The notes beneath the pieces are model-generated. The model saw only the letters and a program-made list of their open reading frames with translations, had not been told where the DNA came from and searched no databases. Positions 16,594 through 25,058 of a stretch of DNA of 64,000 bases are shown here, one piece after another; the stretch's first letter is position 1; each line of letters starts with the position of its first letter. The stretch is taken from assembly GCF_014196615.1 (NCBI RefSeq), contig NZ_JACIDY010000001.1, positions 248,001 to 312,000 of the forward strand, in the 5' to 3' direction. A program made the translations under genes and the position numbers. The stretch comes from Novosphingobium fluoreni (GTDB taxonomy: Bacteria > Pseudomonadota > Alphaproteobacteria > Sphingomonadales > Sphingomonadaceae).

Positions 16594-17106
16594 ATGATGA
16601 GACGCAGCGCAATCACCATAGCCATGGCAGGCACGATCGCGGCGGCGGCCCTGCTGCTGCCCGGCTGCAAGCAGGCCGATCAGCCCAAGCCCGAAGCCAA
16701 GCCGGAGAACGACAAGGAGCTGGTCCACCACTTCATGGAAGATCAGGTGCAGCCCACCGCCATGGTCTTCTGGAATTCGGTGCAGTTCATCAGTGACGAA
16801 AAGGGCTTCCGTCAGGTCAAGCCGCAGAACGATGCCGAATGGAAGCGCGTGGAGGATGCCATGCTGCACCTCCAGGACTTGAGCGCGACGTTGCAGACGC
16901 CGGAATACTCCGCCGGGCGCGGCGAAGAGTGGAACGGCTTTGCCCAGGCCGTCTCTGACGTCGCCAAGCAGGCCGAAGCGGCCACCAAATCTCGCGATAC
17001 CAAGCGCATGTTCGAAGTGGGGGGCACGTTGGATAATGTGTGCGAGTCCTGCCACAAGGCCTATCTGCCCAAGAGCGAGACGCAGCGCCCCGGCGAAAAG
17101 TCGTAA
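16594..17106 (+). CDS. Cytochrome c'-like lipoprotein
   Basis: A 170-residue lipoprotein: a signal sequence ends in the lipobox LLPGC (Cys25), followed by a charged linker and a helical domain with the haem-attachment motif C150-E-S-C-H154 close to the C-terminus. A single C-terminal CxxCH after a four-helix-length domain is characteristic of class II cytochrome c (cytochrome c'). Such proteins bind NO or CO or carry electrons in the periplasm. Two ATGs (16594 and 16597) follow GGGAG by five and eight bases, and either may be used. It is the last plus-strand gene before a bidirectional terminator and the convergent TonB receptor. Confidence 0.8.
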   Translation: MMRRSAITIAMAGTIAAAALLLPGCKQADQPKPEAKPENDKELVHHFMEDQVQPTAMVFWNSVQFISDEKGFRQVKPQNDAEWKRVEDAMLHLQDLSATLQTPEYSAGRGEEWNGFAQAVSDVAKQAEAATKSRDTKRMFEVGGTLDNVCESCHKAYLPKSETQRPGEKS

Positions 17107-17142
17107 GGCCAGCCACGCGCCGCGATCACTATCGGTAAAAGA

Positions 17143-17175
17143 AAGGGCCGGAACGCTGCGTGCGTTCCGGCCCTT
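17143..17175. terminator. Strong bidirectional rho-independent terminator
   Basis: A perfect 14-bp stem (17143-17156 with 17162-17175) encloses a five-base loop. ATTCTTTTT follows on the plus strand, and CTTTCTTTTAC follows when read from the minus strand, so it can stop both the cytochrome c'-like gene and the convergent TonB-dependent receptor gene. Confidence 0.9.
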
Positions 17176-17235
17176 ATTCTTTTTCGGTAGCGTGGCACAG
17201 CCGAAGCGCAGCACGCGCTCCGGCCCCTTTTCGTA

Positions 17236-19659
17236 TCAGTGCCGCAAGGTGAAGGTGACGCCCACCGTGCGCGGCCGGAAGGTACCGGCGCGGAACCACG
17301 TCGAATCCAGCGTCTCGTGGAACAGGCTAAGCGTCGGGTGGCTGTTCGTCACGTTGTTGACGAAGACGCTGAAATCCACGTTGTTGTCACCGCTGGTGCT
17401 GAACCGTCCACCGATGCGCAAGTTCAGCTGCGAAGTTGCCGGCGGACGCGGGATTACGGGGTCGACCAGCGGGGAGTTCAGGTCCAGCGGCCGCTTGTTC
17501 TTGCTGGTGTAGGTGTAGTCTGCACGGCCATAGAGTTCGCCGTCGCCCACGGGGTGGACGTATTCGCCGTTGAGCTGCACCGACCATGGCGCGGCGGCCA
17601 GCGGTTCCCCGGACTTGCGGATCGTGGTGTTATCCGGGCCCGGGATCGCCGAGGTGTAGCGTGCCTTGATATACGATACTGCTGCGCCCAGCGTCAGCCC
17701 TTCGACCGGCCGCGTGTTCACCGCGATGTCGAAGCCGTCGATCTTGGCATCGCCCAGGTTGAGCAAAAGCTGCTGCTGGCAGATCGGCAGGTTGAGGTTG
17801 GTCTGCACGTCCTTCCACACGATGCGATAGACCGACGCGTCCAGCTGCACCTTGCCACCGAACAGGCGGTTCTTGCTGCCCGCTTCGTAGCTCCAGATCG
17901 AATCCGGGCTGACCGCACGGGAAACCAGCGGATCGAAGCCGATCGCCGCGCCATCGGTGCCGCACGTCGCGCCCACCGCCGGGGACACGCCCGGTCCGCG
18001 CACGCCCTTGGCGGCGTTGGCATAGAAGAAGTTGTTGCTGTCCGCCTGGTAGGACAAGCCGATCTTGGGCGTGAAGTCCTTGCTGGTGGCGCGCAGCGTG
18101 TCCGACTTGCCATCCGTGGTGAACAGCGGCCCGGCGGTGAAGGCGTTGAACTGATACTTGGCGATCGTGTAGCGGCCACCGGCGGTGATCTTCAGGCCAT
18201 CGAGGATTTCATAAGTGGCCTGGGCATAGACCGCCTTCTGATCATCCTTGTGGGTGTTGCGCTGAAGTACCGAGAATTGGCCCTGATATAATTCCGTGCC
18301 GTAGATTTCGGTCAAGGACGCGAACGGCGGCAGGCCTTGCTGCTGCTGGCCCACGTTGATCACGTCCAGCAAGCGTGGGTCTGAACCCGCGTACCGATCG
18401 CGCACTGTGGACTTCTGATAGAACGCCCCGACGATCCAGTTGAAGCGATCGGCGGTGTTGTTGTTCTGCAGGCGCAATTCCTGCGTGAACGCCTTCTGGC
18501 TGGTGTTGCTGATCGTGCGCGGCGTGTAGCTTTCGAAGCCCGGCAGGAACCGGCCGGACACACCGCCGAAGATCGCCAGGCTGAGCGAGGCGTCATCGCT
18601 GACCGAGTTGGTCTTGCGCGTGAAATACGAAGTGTCCGAAACCAGGGACATGCTGCCCAGGTCCAGTTCCATCTTCACCGCCGGCAGGTAGAACCGATCC
18701 CGGCGGCTTTCCGGAATGGCGTTCAGGCTGAGGTTGTAATCCTGCTTCTTGGGGTTCGACACCGCCAGTTCATAGCGTGAGCCATCGTCGATCGACTGGC
18801 TCTGGAAAAAGATCGAGGGCGTGATGGTGAACGCTTCCGATGCTTTCCAGCCCAGCGCGAAGCGGGCGGCAACCACGTCCTGGCCGTTGATATCCTTGTC
18901 GATCTTCTTCTTGGAATAGCGATCCAGGCGGTCGATATAGCCGCCGTCGCGCCGGCCCCAGATGCTGCCGCGAAAGCCCAGCTTGCCCTCCACGATGGGC
19001 GCGCCGCCGGCCACGCCCAGCTCGTAGCTTGGTGCGCCATGCTCGGTCGCGGCGGCTTCGGCGCGGCTGTAGATGCTGACGTCATCGTAATTGGGCTTGG
19101 GCGAGATGAAGCGCACCGCGCCGCCCACCGAGCCGCTGCCGAACAGCGTGCCCTGGGGCCCGCGCAACACTTCCACGCGGTCCAGATCGAAGATCTGCGG
19201 GTAGGCATTGCTGAGCGACGGGCTGATGCCCTGCCGCGTCTGGATCGGCGTGTCGTCGATATAGACGCCGGTGGTCGGGATGCCCGATCCGGAATCGACA
19301 CCGCGAATGGCGATCGTGCTTTGGCCGGTGCCGAAGTAGGACGTGCTCTGGCCAAAGGTGATGCCGGGCGTCAGCCGCGCCACGTCGCCGATGGAGCGGA
19401 TGCCCTGCTTGTCCAGCTGAATCTGGTCCTTGGCGACGATGCTGAGCGGCACCCGGCTGAGAACTTGCGACTGGCGCGTGGCGGTGACGACGATATCGTC
19501 CGGCCCGCCGGTCTGTTCCTGGCGCGCTTGCGCTGAGGTGGGTGCGGCGGCGTCCTGCGCCAGCGCGGGCCCCGCCAGCAGGCCGATGGGCAGACAGACA
19601 CCCCCCAGCAGTGCCGCGCGGCACATGGCCACCTGCATCTTGAAACCTTGCTCGCTCAT
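17236..19659 (-). CDS. TonB-dependent outer-membrane receptor
   Basis: An 807-residue receptor. The signal peptide ends at PALA near residue 34, followed by a TonB-box-like DDIVVTATR, a plug domain (about 55-165) with IAIRGVDSGSG and VEVLRGPQGTLFGSGSVGGAVRFISPKP, and a 22-strand-type barrel ending in RPRTVGVTFTLRH. The start ATG at 19659 is preceded by GGGAG eight bases upstream; the longer frame to 19809 lacks support. Of the type common in sphingomonads, these import siderophores, vitamins or aromatic and other substrates. Divergent from a membrane-anchored winged-helix regulator at 20065, which is a good candidate controller. Substrate unknown, perhaps linked to the neighbouring catabolic genes. 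Confidence 0.92.
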   Translation of the reverse strand: MSEQGFKMQVAMCRAALLGGVCLPIGLLAGPALAQDAAAPTSAQARQEQTGGPDDIVVTATRQSQVLSRVPLSIVAKDQIQLDKQGIRSIGDVARLTPGITFGQSTSYFGTGQSTIAIRGVDSGSGIPTTGVYIDDTPIQTRQGISPSLSNAYPQIFDLDRVEVLRGPQGTLFGSGSVGGAVRFISPKPNYDDVSIYSRAEAAATEHGAPSYELGVAGGAPIVEGKLGFRGSIWGRRDGGYIDRLDRYSKKKIDKDINGQDVVAARFALGWKASEAFTITPSIFFQSQSIDDGSRYELAVSNPKKQDYNLSLNAIPESRRDRFYLPAVKMELDLGSMSLVSDTSYFTRKTNSVSDDASLSLAIFGGVSGRFLPGFESYTPRTISNTSQKAFTQELRLQNNNTADRFNWIVGAFYQKSTVRDRYAGSDPRLLDVINVGQQQQGLPPFASLTEIYGTELYQGQFSVLQRNTHKDDQKAVYAQATYEILDGLKITAGGRYTIAKYQFNAFTAGPLFTTDGKSDTLRATSKDFTPKIGLSYQADSNNFFYANAAKGVRGPGVSPAVGATCGTDGAAIGFDPLVSRAVSPDSIWSYEAGSKNRLFGGKVQLDASVYRIVWKDVQTNLNLPICQQQLLLNLGDAKIDGFDIAVNTRPVEGLTLGAAVSYIKARYTSAIPGPDNTTIRKSGEPLAAAPWSVQLNGEYVHPVGDGELYGRADYTYTSKNKRPLDLNSPLVDPVIPRPPATSQLNLRIGGRFSTSGDNNVDFSVFVNNVTNSHPTLSLFHETLDSTWFRAGTFRPRTVGVTFTLRH

Positions 19660-20064
19660 GCCTTGATCTCCCTTAAACCCTGATCCCCGAACCCGTCGCA
19701 TGCATGTCGCGCGGTCGATGCGATACGCCGGGCGGCGTTCGACCATCCGGCCGAAAAAGCCACCCTGCGCGCGATTTCCCGCGATTGGCGTGCATGGGAC
19801 GTGGCGCACCGGCCAGGCCGGTGATGGTGCTCTTCAGGCCGCCATTGATTCGTCACAATGCGCACGTTTCGTAACACGATACCGTGATTCCGCTAGCGCT
19901 GTTCCCTAAACTAAACAGTTACCAGACGTTACAGATGGCGGATTTCCGCCATAAAATGACGGACATGGATTGCGCCGGTGAAAGATGGCGCTAGTCTTGA
20001 CCATGCGCCCGGCGTCTTTGGGGATGCCGACCCGAAAACAGTCAGTTGACGAGGATCAAGCCCC
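19660..20064. other. 405-base divergent intergenic region
   Basis: No convincing coding sequence between the TonB-dependent receptor and the winged-helix regulator. An AT-richer stretch at about 19905-19965, including CTAAACTAAACAG and the palindrome at 19935-19952, is where promoters would be expected. The start of the plus-strand gene is served by GAGGA at 20051-20055. Confidence 0.5.
19935..19952. promoter_or_regulatory. Perfect 18-bp palindrome, candidate operator
   Basis: ATGGCGGA and TCCGCCAT are exact reverse complements separated by two T residues, giving an 8-2-8 dyad. It lies in the AT-rich part of the divergent gap between the TonB-dependent receptor and the membrane-anchored winged-helix regulator, where an operator for that regulator would be expected. 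Binding is inferred from position and symmetry only. Confidence 0.45.
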
Positions 20065-21369
20065 TTGCCGGAAATCCCAGTGGTGGACAGCCCGGCCTCT
20101 CCTGACGCAGCGGATCACCTCGCGCAATTCGCGGCGGAAGTGGCGCGCTTTCGCGAAGTGCTGGCGGCGGGGCGCTCGGCCGTGTTCGTCCAGCTGTTCG
20201 ATTTCCTGGTGTCGCGATCCACCGATGACCGCGCGCCCAAGGAAGTGGAAATCGCGCTGGCGGTGTTCGGCAAGGACGGCGCGGAAGGCAGCGTGGGAGA
20301 TTCGGCGGTACGGGTCTATGTCCACCGCCTGCGCAAGCGGCTGGACGATCATTATGCCAACCAGAGCGGGCGGCGGTTGTTCATCCCCAAGGGTCAGTAC
20401 CGCATCCTGCTCGCCCCCGAAGCCGGGGCGGCTGCGGAGCCCGATGCAACCAAGACCGCGCCGGCCGGGCCTCGTTGGCGCAGCGCCGCGTTCGCTCTTG
20501 CCGCACTGGCTTTCGTGGTGCTGAACCTGGTCGCCTGGCAGATCGTGACGGCGCAAAAGCGCGTGGCCGATCCCGCCTTGCAGCTGCGCTCCACCAGTTT
20601 CTGGCGCCCGCTGGCGCTGGACAAGCCATCAATTCTGGTGACGGGTGACAACTTCCTGCTGGCAGAGGCCAAGGATCGCAAAAGCGTCAATCGCCTGATC
20701 CTGGACCCGACGATCCTTTCTCGCGGCGATTTCGGCAACTATCTGACCACGCATCCGCAATCGTTCTACACGCTTTATGACTTCGACCTGCATCTCTCCC
20801 CGGTTGGCACCGCGCTGGCGACTTGGGATATTCTGCCGGTGGTCAACGCGCTGCATGGCCAGGTGGGATCATCACCCACCATCACGCCGATCTCGCGCCT
20901 CAAGTCTTCGGCGCTGGATGGCAACGATATCATCTACGTCGGGCGGCTGGCCAGCATGGGCTTTCTGGCGGCGCCGCTGTTCCGATCATCGACGCTGTCG
21001 TGGGATCCGCAAAGCGGAAAGCTGTCGGACCGCCGATCGGGTCGATCGTTCAGCGATGCCCCGGCGGGCCCGGCTGACCAGGGCACCGGCCGCGATTACG
21101 GCTATATCGCCAGCGTGGCGACATCTTCTGGCCGGCACATCGTGGTGATTTCGGGCCTCGGCGATCATGGCGTGCAAAGCATGGCGAGCCTCGTCACCGA
21201 TGCTGTACAGATGGGCAAGCTGGCCGGACAGCGCGCGGCGACGCGATCGTTCGAGGCCCTTTACGAAGTGCGCACGATGAACGACGCGCCGATGGACCGC
21301 AGCCTGGTCATGATACGGCCCTTGCGCAGCGTTTCGGGCATGGCCGCGAATACGCCAGCCGCAAGTTGA
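20065..21369 (+). CDS. Membrane-anchored winged-helix regulator (ToxR-like topology), copy 1
   Basis: A 434-residue protein with a cytoplasmic winged-helix domain (about 28-116), containing VRVYVHRLRKRL for the recognition/wing region and RLFIPKGQYRI at its end, then a linker, one membrane helix (about 140-161) and a 270-residue periplasmic domain. The DNA-binding part resembles OmpR/ToxR-type wHTH without a receiver domain. Periplasmic blocks DIIYVGRLASMG, SGRSFSDAP, GYIASVATSSGRHIVVI and FEALYEVRT recur in the protein at 27231-28628, so the two are paralogues. The start is TTG at 20065 after GAGGA; in-frame GTGs at about 20080 are alternatives. Divergent from the TonB receptor. It probably senses a periplasmic signal and controls neighbours, but ligand and targets are unknown. 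Confidence 0.8.
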   Translation: MPEIPVVDSPASPDAADHLAQFAAEVARFREVLAAGRSAVFVQLFDFLVSRSTDDRAPKEVEIALAVFGKDGAEGSVGDSAVRVYVHRLRKRLDDHYANQSGRRLFIPKGQYRILLAPEAGAAAEPDATKTAPAGPRWRSAAFALAALAFVVLNLVAWQIVTAQKRVADPALQLRSTSFWRPLALDKPSILVTGDNFLLAEAKDRKSVNRLILDPTILSRGDFGNYLTTHPQSFYTLYDFDLHLSPVGTALATWDILPVVNALHGQVGSSPTITPISRLKSSALDGNDIIYVGRLASMGFLAAPLFRSSTLSWDPQSGKLSDRRSGRSFSDAPAGPADQGTGRDYGYIASVATSSGRHIVVISGLGDHGVQSMASLVTDAVQMGKLAGQRAATRSFEALYEVRTMNDAPMDRSLVMIRPLRSVSGMAANTPAAS

Positions 21370-21434
21370 TCGCCGGGCCACTTCGCCGTAACGACCATTC
21401 GACTTTCACCGATATCGTCCTGAGGACTTCACTC

Positions 21435-21860
21435 ATGATTTTTGAAACCAGCACGCAAGTGCGCTTTGCCCATGTCGACCCAGCCGGGATCGTGTTCTAC
21501 CCCCGCTACTTCGAAATGGTGAACGGCGCGGTGGAGGATTGGTTCGCGCAGTCACTGGGCGCCAGCTTCAAGACGATGCATATCGACGGCGGCTATGGCA
21601 CGCCCACGGTAAAGCTGGAGGTGACGTTCCTGTCACCCAGCCGTCTGGGCGATGAATTGACCATCCGCATCACCCCGCGCGTGCTGGGCCGGACAAGTTG
21701 CCACATCAATGTGGTGTTCACGGGCGAAGGGCGCGATCGCCTGAATGCGGATATCGTTTTGGTATGCATGGACCTGAACGATCACAAAGCCAGGCCCTGG
21801 CCCGATTTCATCCGCGAAAAGATCGCGGCACAACTTGTCGAGGCTCCATCACAAGCTTGA
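21435..21860 (+). CDS. Acyl-CoA thioesterase, 4-hydroxybenzoyl-CoA thioesterase family
   Basis: A 141-residue hot-dog-fold protein. VDPAGIVFYPRYFEMVNGAVEDWF near the N-terminus is the family signature, with the active-site Asp in V-D-P-A-G, as in YbgC and Pseudomonas 4-hydroxybenzoyl-CoA thioesterase. Length is normal. ATG 21435 follows GAGGA by eight bases. It lies 65 bp after the winged-helix regulator and ends before a terminator shared with the convergent fumarylacetoacetase-family gene. It hydrolyses an acyl- or aroyl-CoA thioester. Proximity to a gentisate-type dioxygenase suggests that it may release a hydroxybenzoate for ring cleavage, which is inference. Confidence 0.85.
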   Translation: MIFETSTQVRFAHVDPAGIVFYPRYFEMVNGAVEDWFAQSLGASFKTMHIDGGYGTPTVKLEVTFLSPSRLGDELTIRITPRVLGRTSCHINVVFTGEGRDRLNADIVLVCMDLNDHKARPWPDFIREKIAAQLVEAPSQA

Positions 21861-21870
21861 TCGCACGATA

Positions 21871-21908
21871 GAAGCAGCGGCGAGACCGGGATCTCGCCGC
21901 CTTGCTTC
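21871..21908 (+). terminator. Hairpin terminator between convergent thioesterase and hydrolase genes
   Basis: GCGGCGAGA/TCTCGCCGC forms a 9-bp inner stem around a six-base loop, extended by six more pairs (GAAGCA/TGCTTC) beyond a two-base bulge; CTTATTC follows. Located eleven bases after the thioesterase stop and 13 before the convergent hydrolase stop, it probably serves mainly the plus strand. Confidence 0.65.
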
Positions 21909-21920
21909 CTTATTCGTATT

Positions 21921-22835
21921 TCAGGCTGCCGCCACGATCGGATGGCGCAGCGTGCCGATACCATCGACGCCGCCCACGATCACATCGCCGGGCCACACCC
22001 ATTCCTGCGGATCCATGCCCGCGCCCACGCCCGCGGGCGTGCCGGTGGCGATGATGTCGCCGGGCTCCAGCGTGATGCCCTGCGAGATATCGGCGATCAG
22101 TTCGTCCACCTTGAACAGCATGAAGGCGGTGTTGCTGCGCTGCTTTTCGACGCCGTTGACCGTCAGCCACAAGTCCAGCGTCTGCGGATCGGGGATTTCG
22201 TCCGCCGTGACGACGACCGGGCCCATCGGCGCGAAGCTGTCCTGACCCTTCGAGTAGATCCACTGCCCGGCGCGGCGGCAATCGCGCGCGCTCATGTCGA
22301 TCAGCACGGTGTAGCCGAAGACATGGCGCAGCGCGTCTTCGCGGCGCGCGCCCTTGGCGGTGGTACCGATGATCGCGGCCAGCTCGATCTCCCAGTCCAG
22401 CTGCTGCGTGATCGCCTTGTTGTGGACGATGGGTTCGCCAGGACCGATCACGGTCGTCGGCGGCTTGGAAAAGATCACCGGCTGGCGCGGCAGCTCGGCC
22501 GAAGTATCCAGCGACTTCGCGCTTTCGGCCACGTGCTCGGTATAGTTGAGGCCGATGCCGAAGATATTCTTGCGCGGCCGGGGGATGGGAGCCAGCAACT
22601 TGACGTTGGCCAATGGCACTGTCGTGCCGATCGGGAACACGCCCTGGCACTCTGCCAGCAACTTGGTCGCCGTGGCGACAGCCTGCGGACCCAGATCGAT
22701 GAATTCCAGCATGGAGGACGGGAACGGAACCGCCGCCACCGCGCCGAAGCGCGCCAGGTCGACCACCAGATCGTCCACCAGCGCACCCAGGCGCGCGCCT
22801 GCTTCCACGGTGGCACGATAAGTCACTAGACGCAT
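21921..22835 (-). CDS. Fumarylacetoacetate hydrolase-family protein (fumaryl-/maleylpyruvate hydrolase candidate)
   Basis: A 304-residue FAH-fold enzyme with the NYTEHVAE segment, IFSKPPTTVIGPGEPI, the metal ligands Glu149 and Glu151 in DWEIELAAIIG and Asp180 in LIDMSARD, and the C-terminal GDIIATGTPAGVGAG. These are diagnostic for the fumarylacetoacetate/fumarylpyruvate hydrolase family. It lies 43 bp downstream of the gentisate-dioxygenase-like gene on the same strand, so cleavage of a fumaryl- or maleylpyruvate-type ring-fission product to pyruvate and a dicarboxylate is the natural reading. Other diketone hydrolases share the motifs. Start ATG at 22835. Confidence 0.88.
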   Translation of the reverse strand: MRLVTYRATVEAGARLGALVDDLVVDLARFGAVAAVPFPSSMLEFIDLGPQAVATATKLLAECQGVFPIGTTVPLANVKLLAPIPRPRKNIFGIGLNYTEHVAESAKSLDTSAELPRQPVIFSKPPTTVIGPGEPIVHNKAITQQLDWEIELAAIIGTTAKGARREDALRHVFGYTVLIDMSARDCRRAGQWIYSKGQDSFAPMGPVVVTADEIPDPQTLDLWLTVNGVEKQRSNTAFMLFKVDELIADISQGITLEPGDIIATGTPAGVGAGMDPQEWVWPGDVIVGGVDGIGTLRHPIVAAA

Positions 22836-22878
22836 GAGAATATGTCCCTGTTTGAGAATTGCGGAGGGTTCGAAGATG

Positions 22879-24003
22879 TCAGGAAAGAATGGGCTGATGT
22901 CCGTCGTTTTCGCCCAGCGCCTCTTCGCGATAGAGGCCCAGCGCGCGCATCACCGGCAAGTCGTGGAAACTGAACAGGCAGGCGTCTTCACTGTCGGACG
23001 CGTTGGCATGTTCGTGATACATCCAGGCCGGCACAACGAAGATATCGCGTTCGCGCCAATCGAAGCGCTGGCCATTGATGATCGACCAGCCGCTGCCCTT
23101 GGCGCACTGATAGACGAAGCTGCCGGTCTGGCGGTGCGCCTTGGTCCGCTCACCAGGACGCAGCAACTGCATCGACGCGCCGATCGTCTGCATCACCGGT
23201 CCGCCATTGTCCGGGTTCACATAGTCCATCAGGATGCCATCGTAGGGCGATCCATCGGTGACGCGCGCGTAGCGGGTCAGCGCCTCATACGTCGGCGCCC
23301 ATTCGTATTTCAGCAGGGGGGAGTAGCGCTTGGTCCACTGCGCTCCGGCGGGCCGCAGACCGGCCCCGGCCCAGGTGGCGGTGCTATCATCCACCGCAAA
23401 GGAAATCGCCTGCTGCAGATCGGGGTGAACCTCGTAGAAGTTGGCTTCCAGCGCGTTCATCAGCGGGATGTCCAGCCCATCCTGCCAGATGCAGACGGTG
23501 CCATCCTCTGCCACGCCATGTTCGTGCCAGGTGCCGTTGGGGGTCAGCACGAAGTCGTTCGCGCCCAGCGTCATCTTGTGCCCGTCGACATTGGTGAACG
23601 CGCCCTGCCCCTCCATGATGAAGCGCAAGGCGGAGGCGCTGTGGCGGTGGCTGGATGCGCATTCGCCCGGCGCCATCACCTGCAGCCCGGAATAGAGCCA
23701 GCCCACCGCCGCGACCACATCGGCGCGGCCTTTGTTCTCCAGATAGACGACCCGCCGCCCCGCCTGCTCCGGCGTGACGAGATCGAGCGCACGCAGCACG
23801 TCTTCGCGCAGATCGCGATAGCGCCACAGCATCGGGACAGAGGTGGACGCGGGCTCCCACGGCTCGATCTTGTTCGCCACGGTCCACAGCGCGCCGGTGC
23901 CCAGCGTCTCCAGCCGTTTGTAGTACGCCAGCAGATCAGGCGTATCCGCGACATTCGCGCGGCCCACCATCTCCTCACGATACTGATCGTAGCTGTGCGC
24001 CAA
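22879..24003 (-). CDS. Gentisate 1,2-dioxygenase-like bicupin ring-cleavage dioxygenase
   Basis: A two-cupin protein of 374 residues. The first cupin holds the iron-ligand motif in CASSHRHSASALRFIMEG and a second histidine in GTWHEHG; the C-terminal cupin contains KAHRQTGSFVYQ and WMYHEHAN. The architecture matches gentisate 1,2-dioxygenase and related salicylate or 1-hydroxy-2-naphthoate dioxygenases. A TTG start at 24003 is preferred because GGAG lies seven bases upstream; the GTG at 24024, seven codons earlier, has no ribosome binding site. It is the first gene of a two-gene transcript with the FAH-family hydrolase, and divergent from the nitrilase with promoters at about 24040-24070. Exact aromatic substrate is not decided by sequence inspection. 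Confidence 0.85.
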   Translation of the reverse strand: MAHSYDQYREEMVGRANVADTPDLLAYYKRLETLGTGALWTVANKIEPWEPASTSVPMLWRYRDLREDVLRALDLVTPEQAGRRVVYLENKGRADVVAAVGWLYSGLQVMAPGECASSHRHSASALRFIMEGQGAFTNVDGHKMTLGANDFVLTPNGTWHEHGVAEDGTVCIWQDGLDIPLMNALEANFYEVHPDLQQAISFAVDDSTATWAGAGLRPAGAQWTKRYSPLLKYEWAPTYEALTRYARVTDGSPYDGILMDYVNPDNGGPVMQTIGASMQLLRPGERTKAHRQTGSFVYQCAKGSGWSIINGQRFDWRERDIFVVPAWMYHEHANASDSEDACLFSFHDLPVMRALGLYREEALGENDGHQPILS

Positions 24004-24040
24004 AGACCTGCTCCCACGGTTCACACACGCGGGAAATACA

Positions 24041-24068
24041 TTGAATTATATGCAAATGCAAGTATTAT
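24041..24068 (+). promoter_or_regulatory. Predicted promoter for the nitrilase-flavin reductase pair
   Basis: TTGAAT at 24041-24046 and TATTAT at 24063-24068 are spaced by 16 bases in an AT-rich island of the divergent gap. The same island offers TATAAT on the opposite strand (complement of 24045-24050) as a -10 for the dioxygenase, so the two directions may share a control site. Confidence 0.4.
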
Positions 24069-24114
24069 GACGGGATGATGCAAACGCGGCCGATGCCGCC
24101 CATGGGAGATTGCC

Positions 24115-25053
24115 ATGCCCCAGCCGTTCAAGGCCGCCGTCGTCCAAGCCGCCTGTGATCCTTATGACTCGCTGGCTTCGGCGCACAAGGCGGCCGCGCT
24201 GATCACCAAAGCGGCGGCGGCAGGTGCGAAGCTGATCGTATTTCCCGAGGCATTCCTGGGCGGCTATCCCAAGGGCGCGTCGTTCGGCACGCCGGTGGGC
24301 ATGCGCAAGCCGCAGGGGCGCGAAGACTATCGCAGGTATCACGAGGCGGCGATCGATCTGGCCGGGCCGGAAGTGGGCGTGCTGGAAGAAGCCACCGCCG
24401 CCACCGGCGCTTTCGTGGTTATCGGCGTGATTGAGCGGGATGGCGGCACCGTCTATTGCACGGCGCTGTTCTTCGATGGGGAGCGCGGCCTGATCACCAA
24501 GCATCGCAAGCTGATGCCCACAGGTGCGGAGCGCTTGATCTGGGGCTTCGGCGATGGCTCGACGATGCCGGTGATCGAGACGCCGCTGGGCCGGATCGGC
24601 GCAGTGATCTGCTGGGAAAACTACATGCCGATGATGCGCATGGCGATGTATGACCAGGGCGTGACGCTGTACTGCGCGCCCACGGCCGACGATCGCGACG
24701 GTTGGGCCGCGACGATGCAGCACGTAGCGCTGGAGGGGCGCTGCTTCGTGCTGTCCGCCTGCCAGCACATCACCCGCGCCGCCTACCCGGCTCACTATGA
24801 CTGCGCGCTGGGTGACGATCCCGACCTGGTGCTGCTGCGCGGCGGTTCGATGATCGTCTCGCCCCTAGGCGGCGTGCTGGCCGGGCCCGATTACGGCGGC
24901 GAAACGATCCTCTACGCCGATATCGATCCCGATGAGGTGGTGCGCGGCAAGTACGACTTCGATGTGGCCGGGCACTATGCGCGGCCGGACGTGTTCTCGC
25001 TTTCGGTCAACGTCGCGCCGCAGCGGGCGGTCCGGCGTGAGGGCGCGGAGTAA
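24115..25053 (+). CDS. Nitrilase (carbon-nitrogen hydrolase superfamily)
   Basis: A 312-residue nitrilase-superfamily enzyme with its Glu-Lys-Cys triad visible: Glu45 in FPEAFLGGYPKG, Lys132 in KHRKLMPT and Cys166 in VICWENYMP. The C-W-E-N-Y-M-P sequence and the length are those of branch-1 true nitrilases, which convert nitriles to carboxylic acids and ammonia, rather than amidases. GGGAG lies six bases before the start ATG. The gene is followed after only 5 bp by a flavin reductase family gene and diverges from the gentisate-dioxygenase-like gene. An aromatic nitrile to aromatic acid step feeding the dioxygenase would fit, but is inference. Confidence 0.9.
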   Translation: MPQPFKAAVVQAACDPYDSLASAHKAAALITKAAAAGAKLIVFPEAFLGGYPKGASFGTPVGMRKPQGREDYRRYHEAAIDLAGPEVGVLEEATAATGAFVVIGVIERDGGTVYCTALFFDGERGLITKHRKLMPTGAERLIWGFGDGSTMPVIETPLGRIGAVICWENYMPMMRMAMYDQGVTLYCAPTADDRDGWAATMQHVALEGRCFVLSACQHITRAAYPAHYDCALGDDPDLVLLRGGSMIVSPLGGVLAGPDYGGETILYADIDPDEVVRGKYDFDVAGHYARPDVFSLSVNVAPQRAVRREGAE

Positions 25054-25058
25054 AGCAC

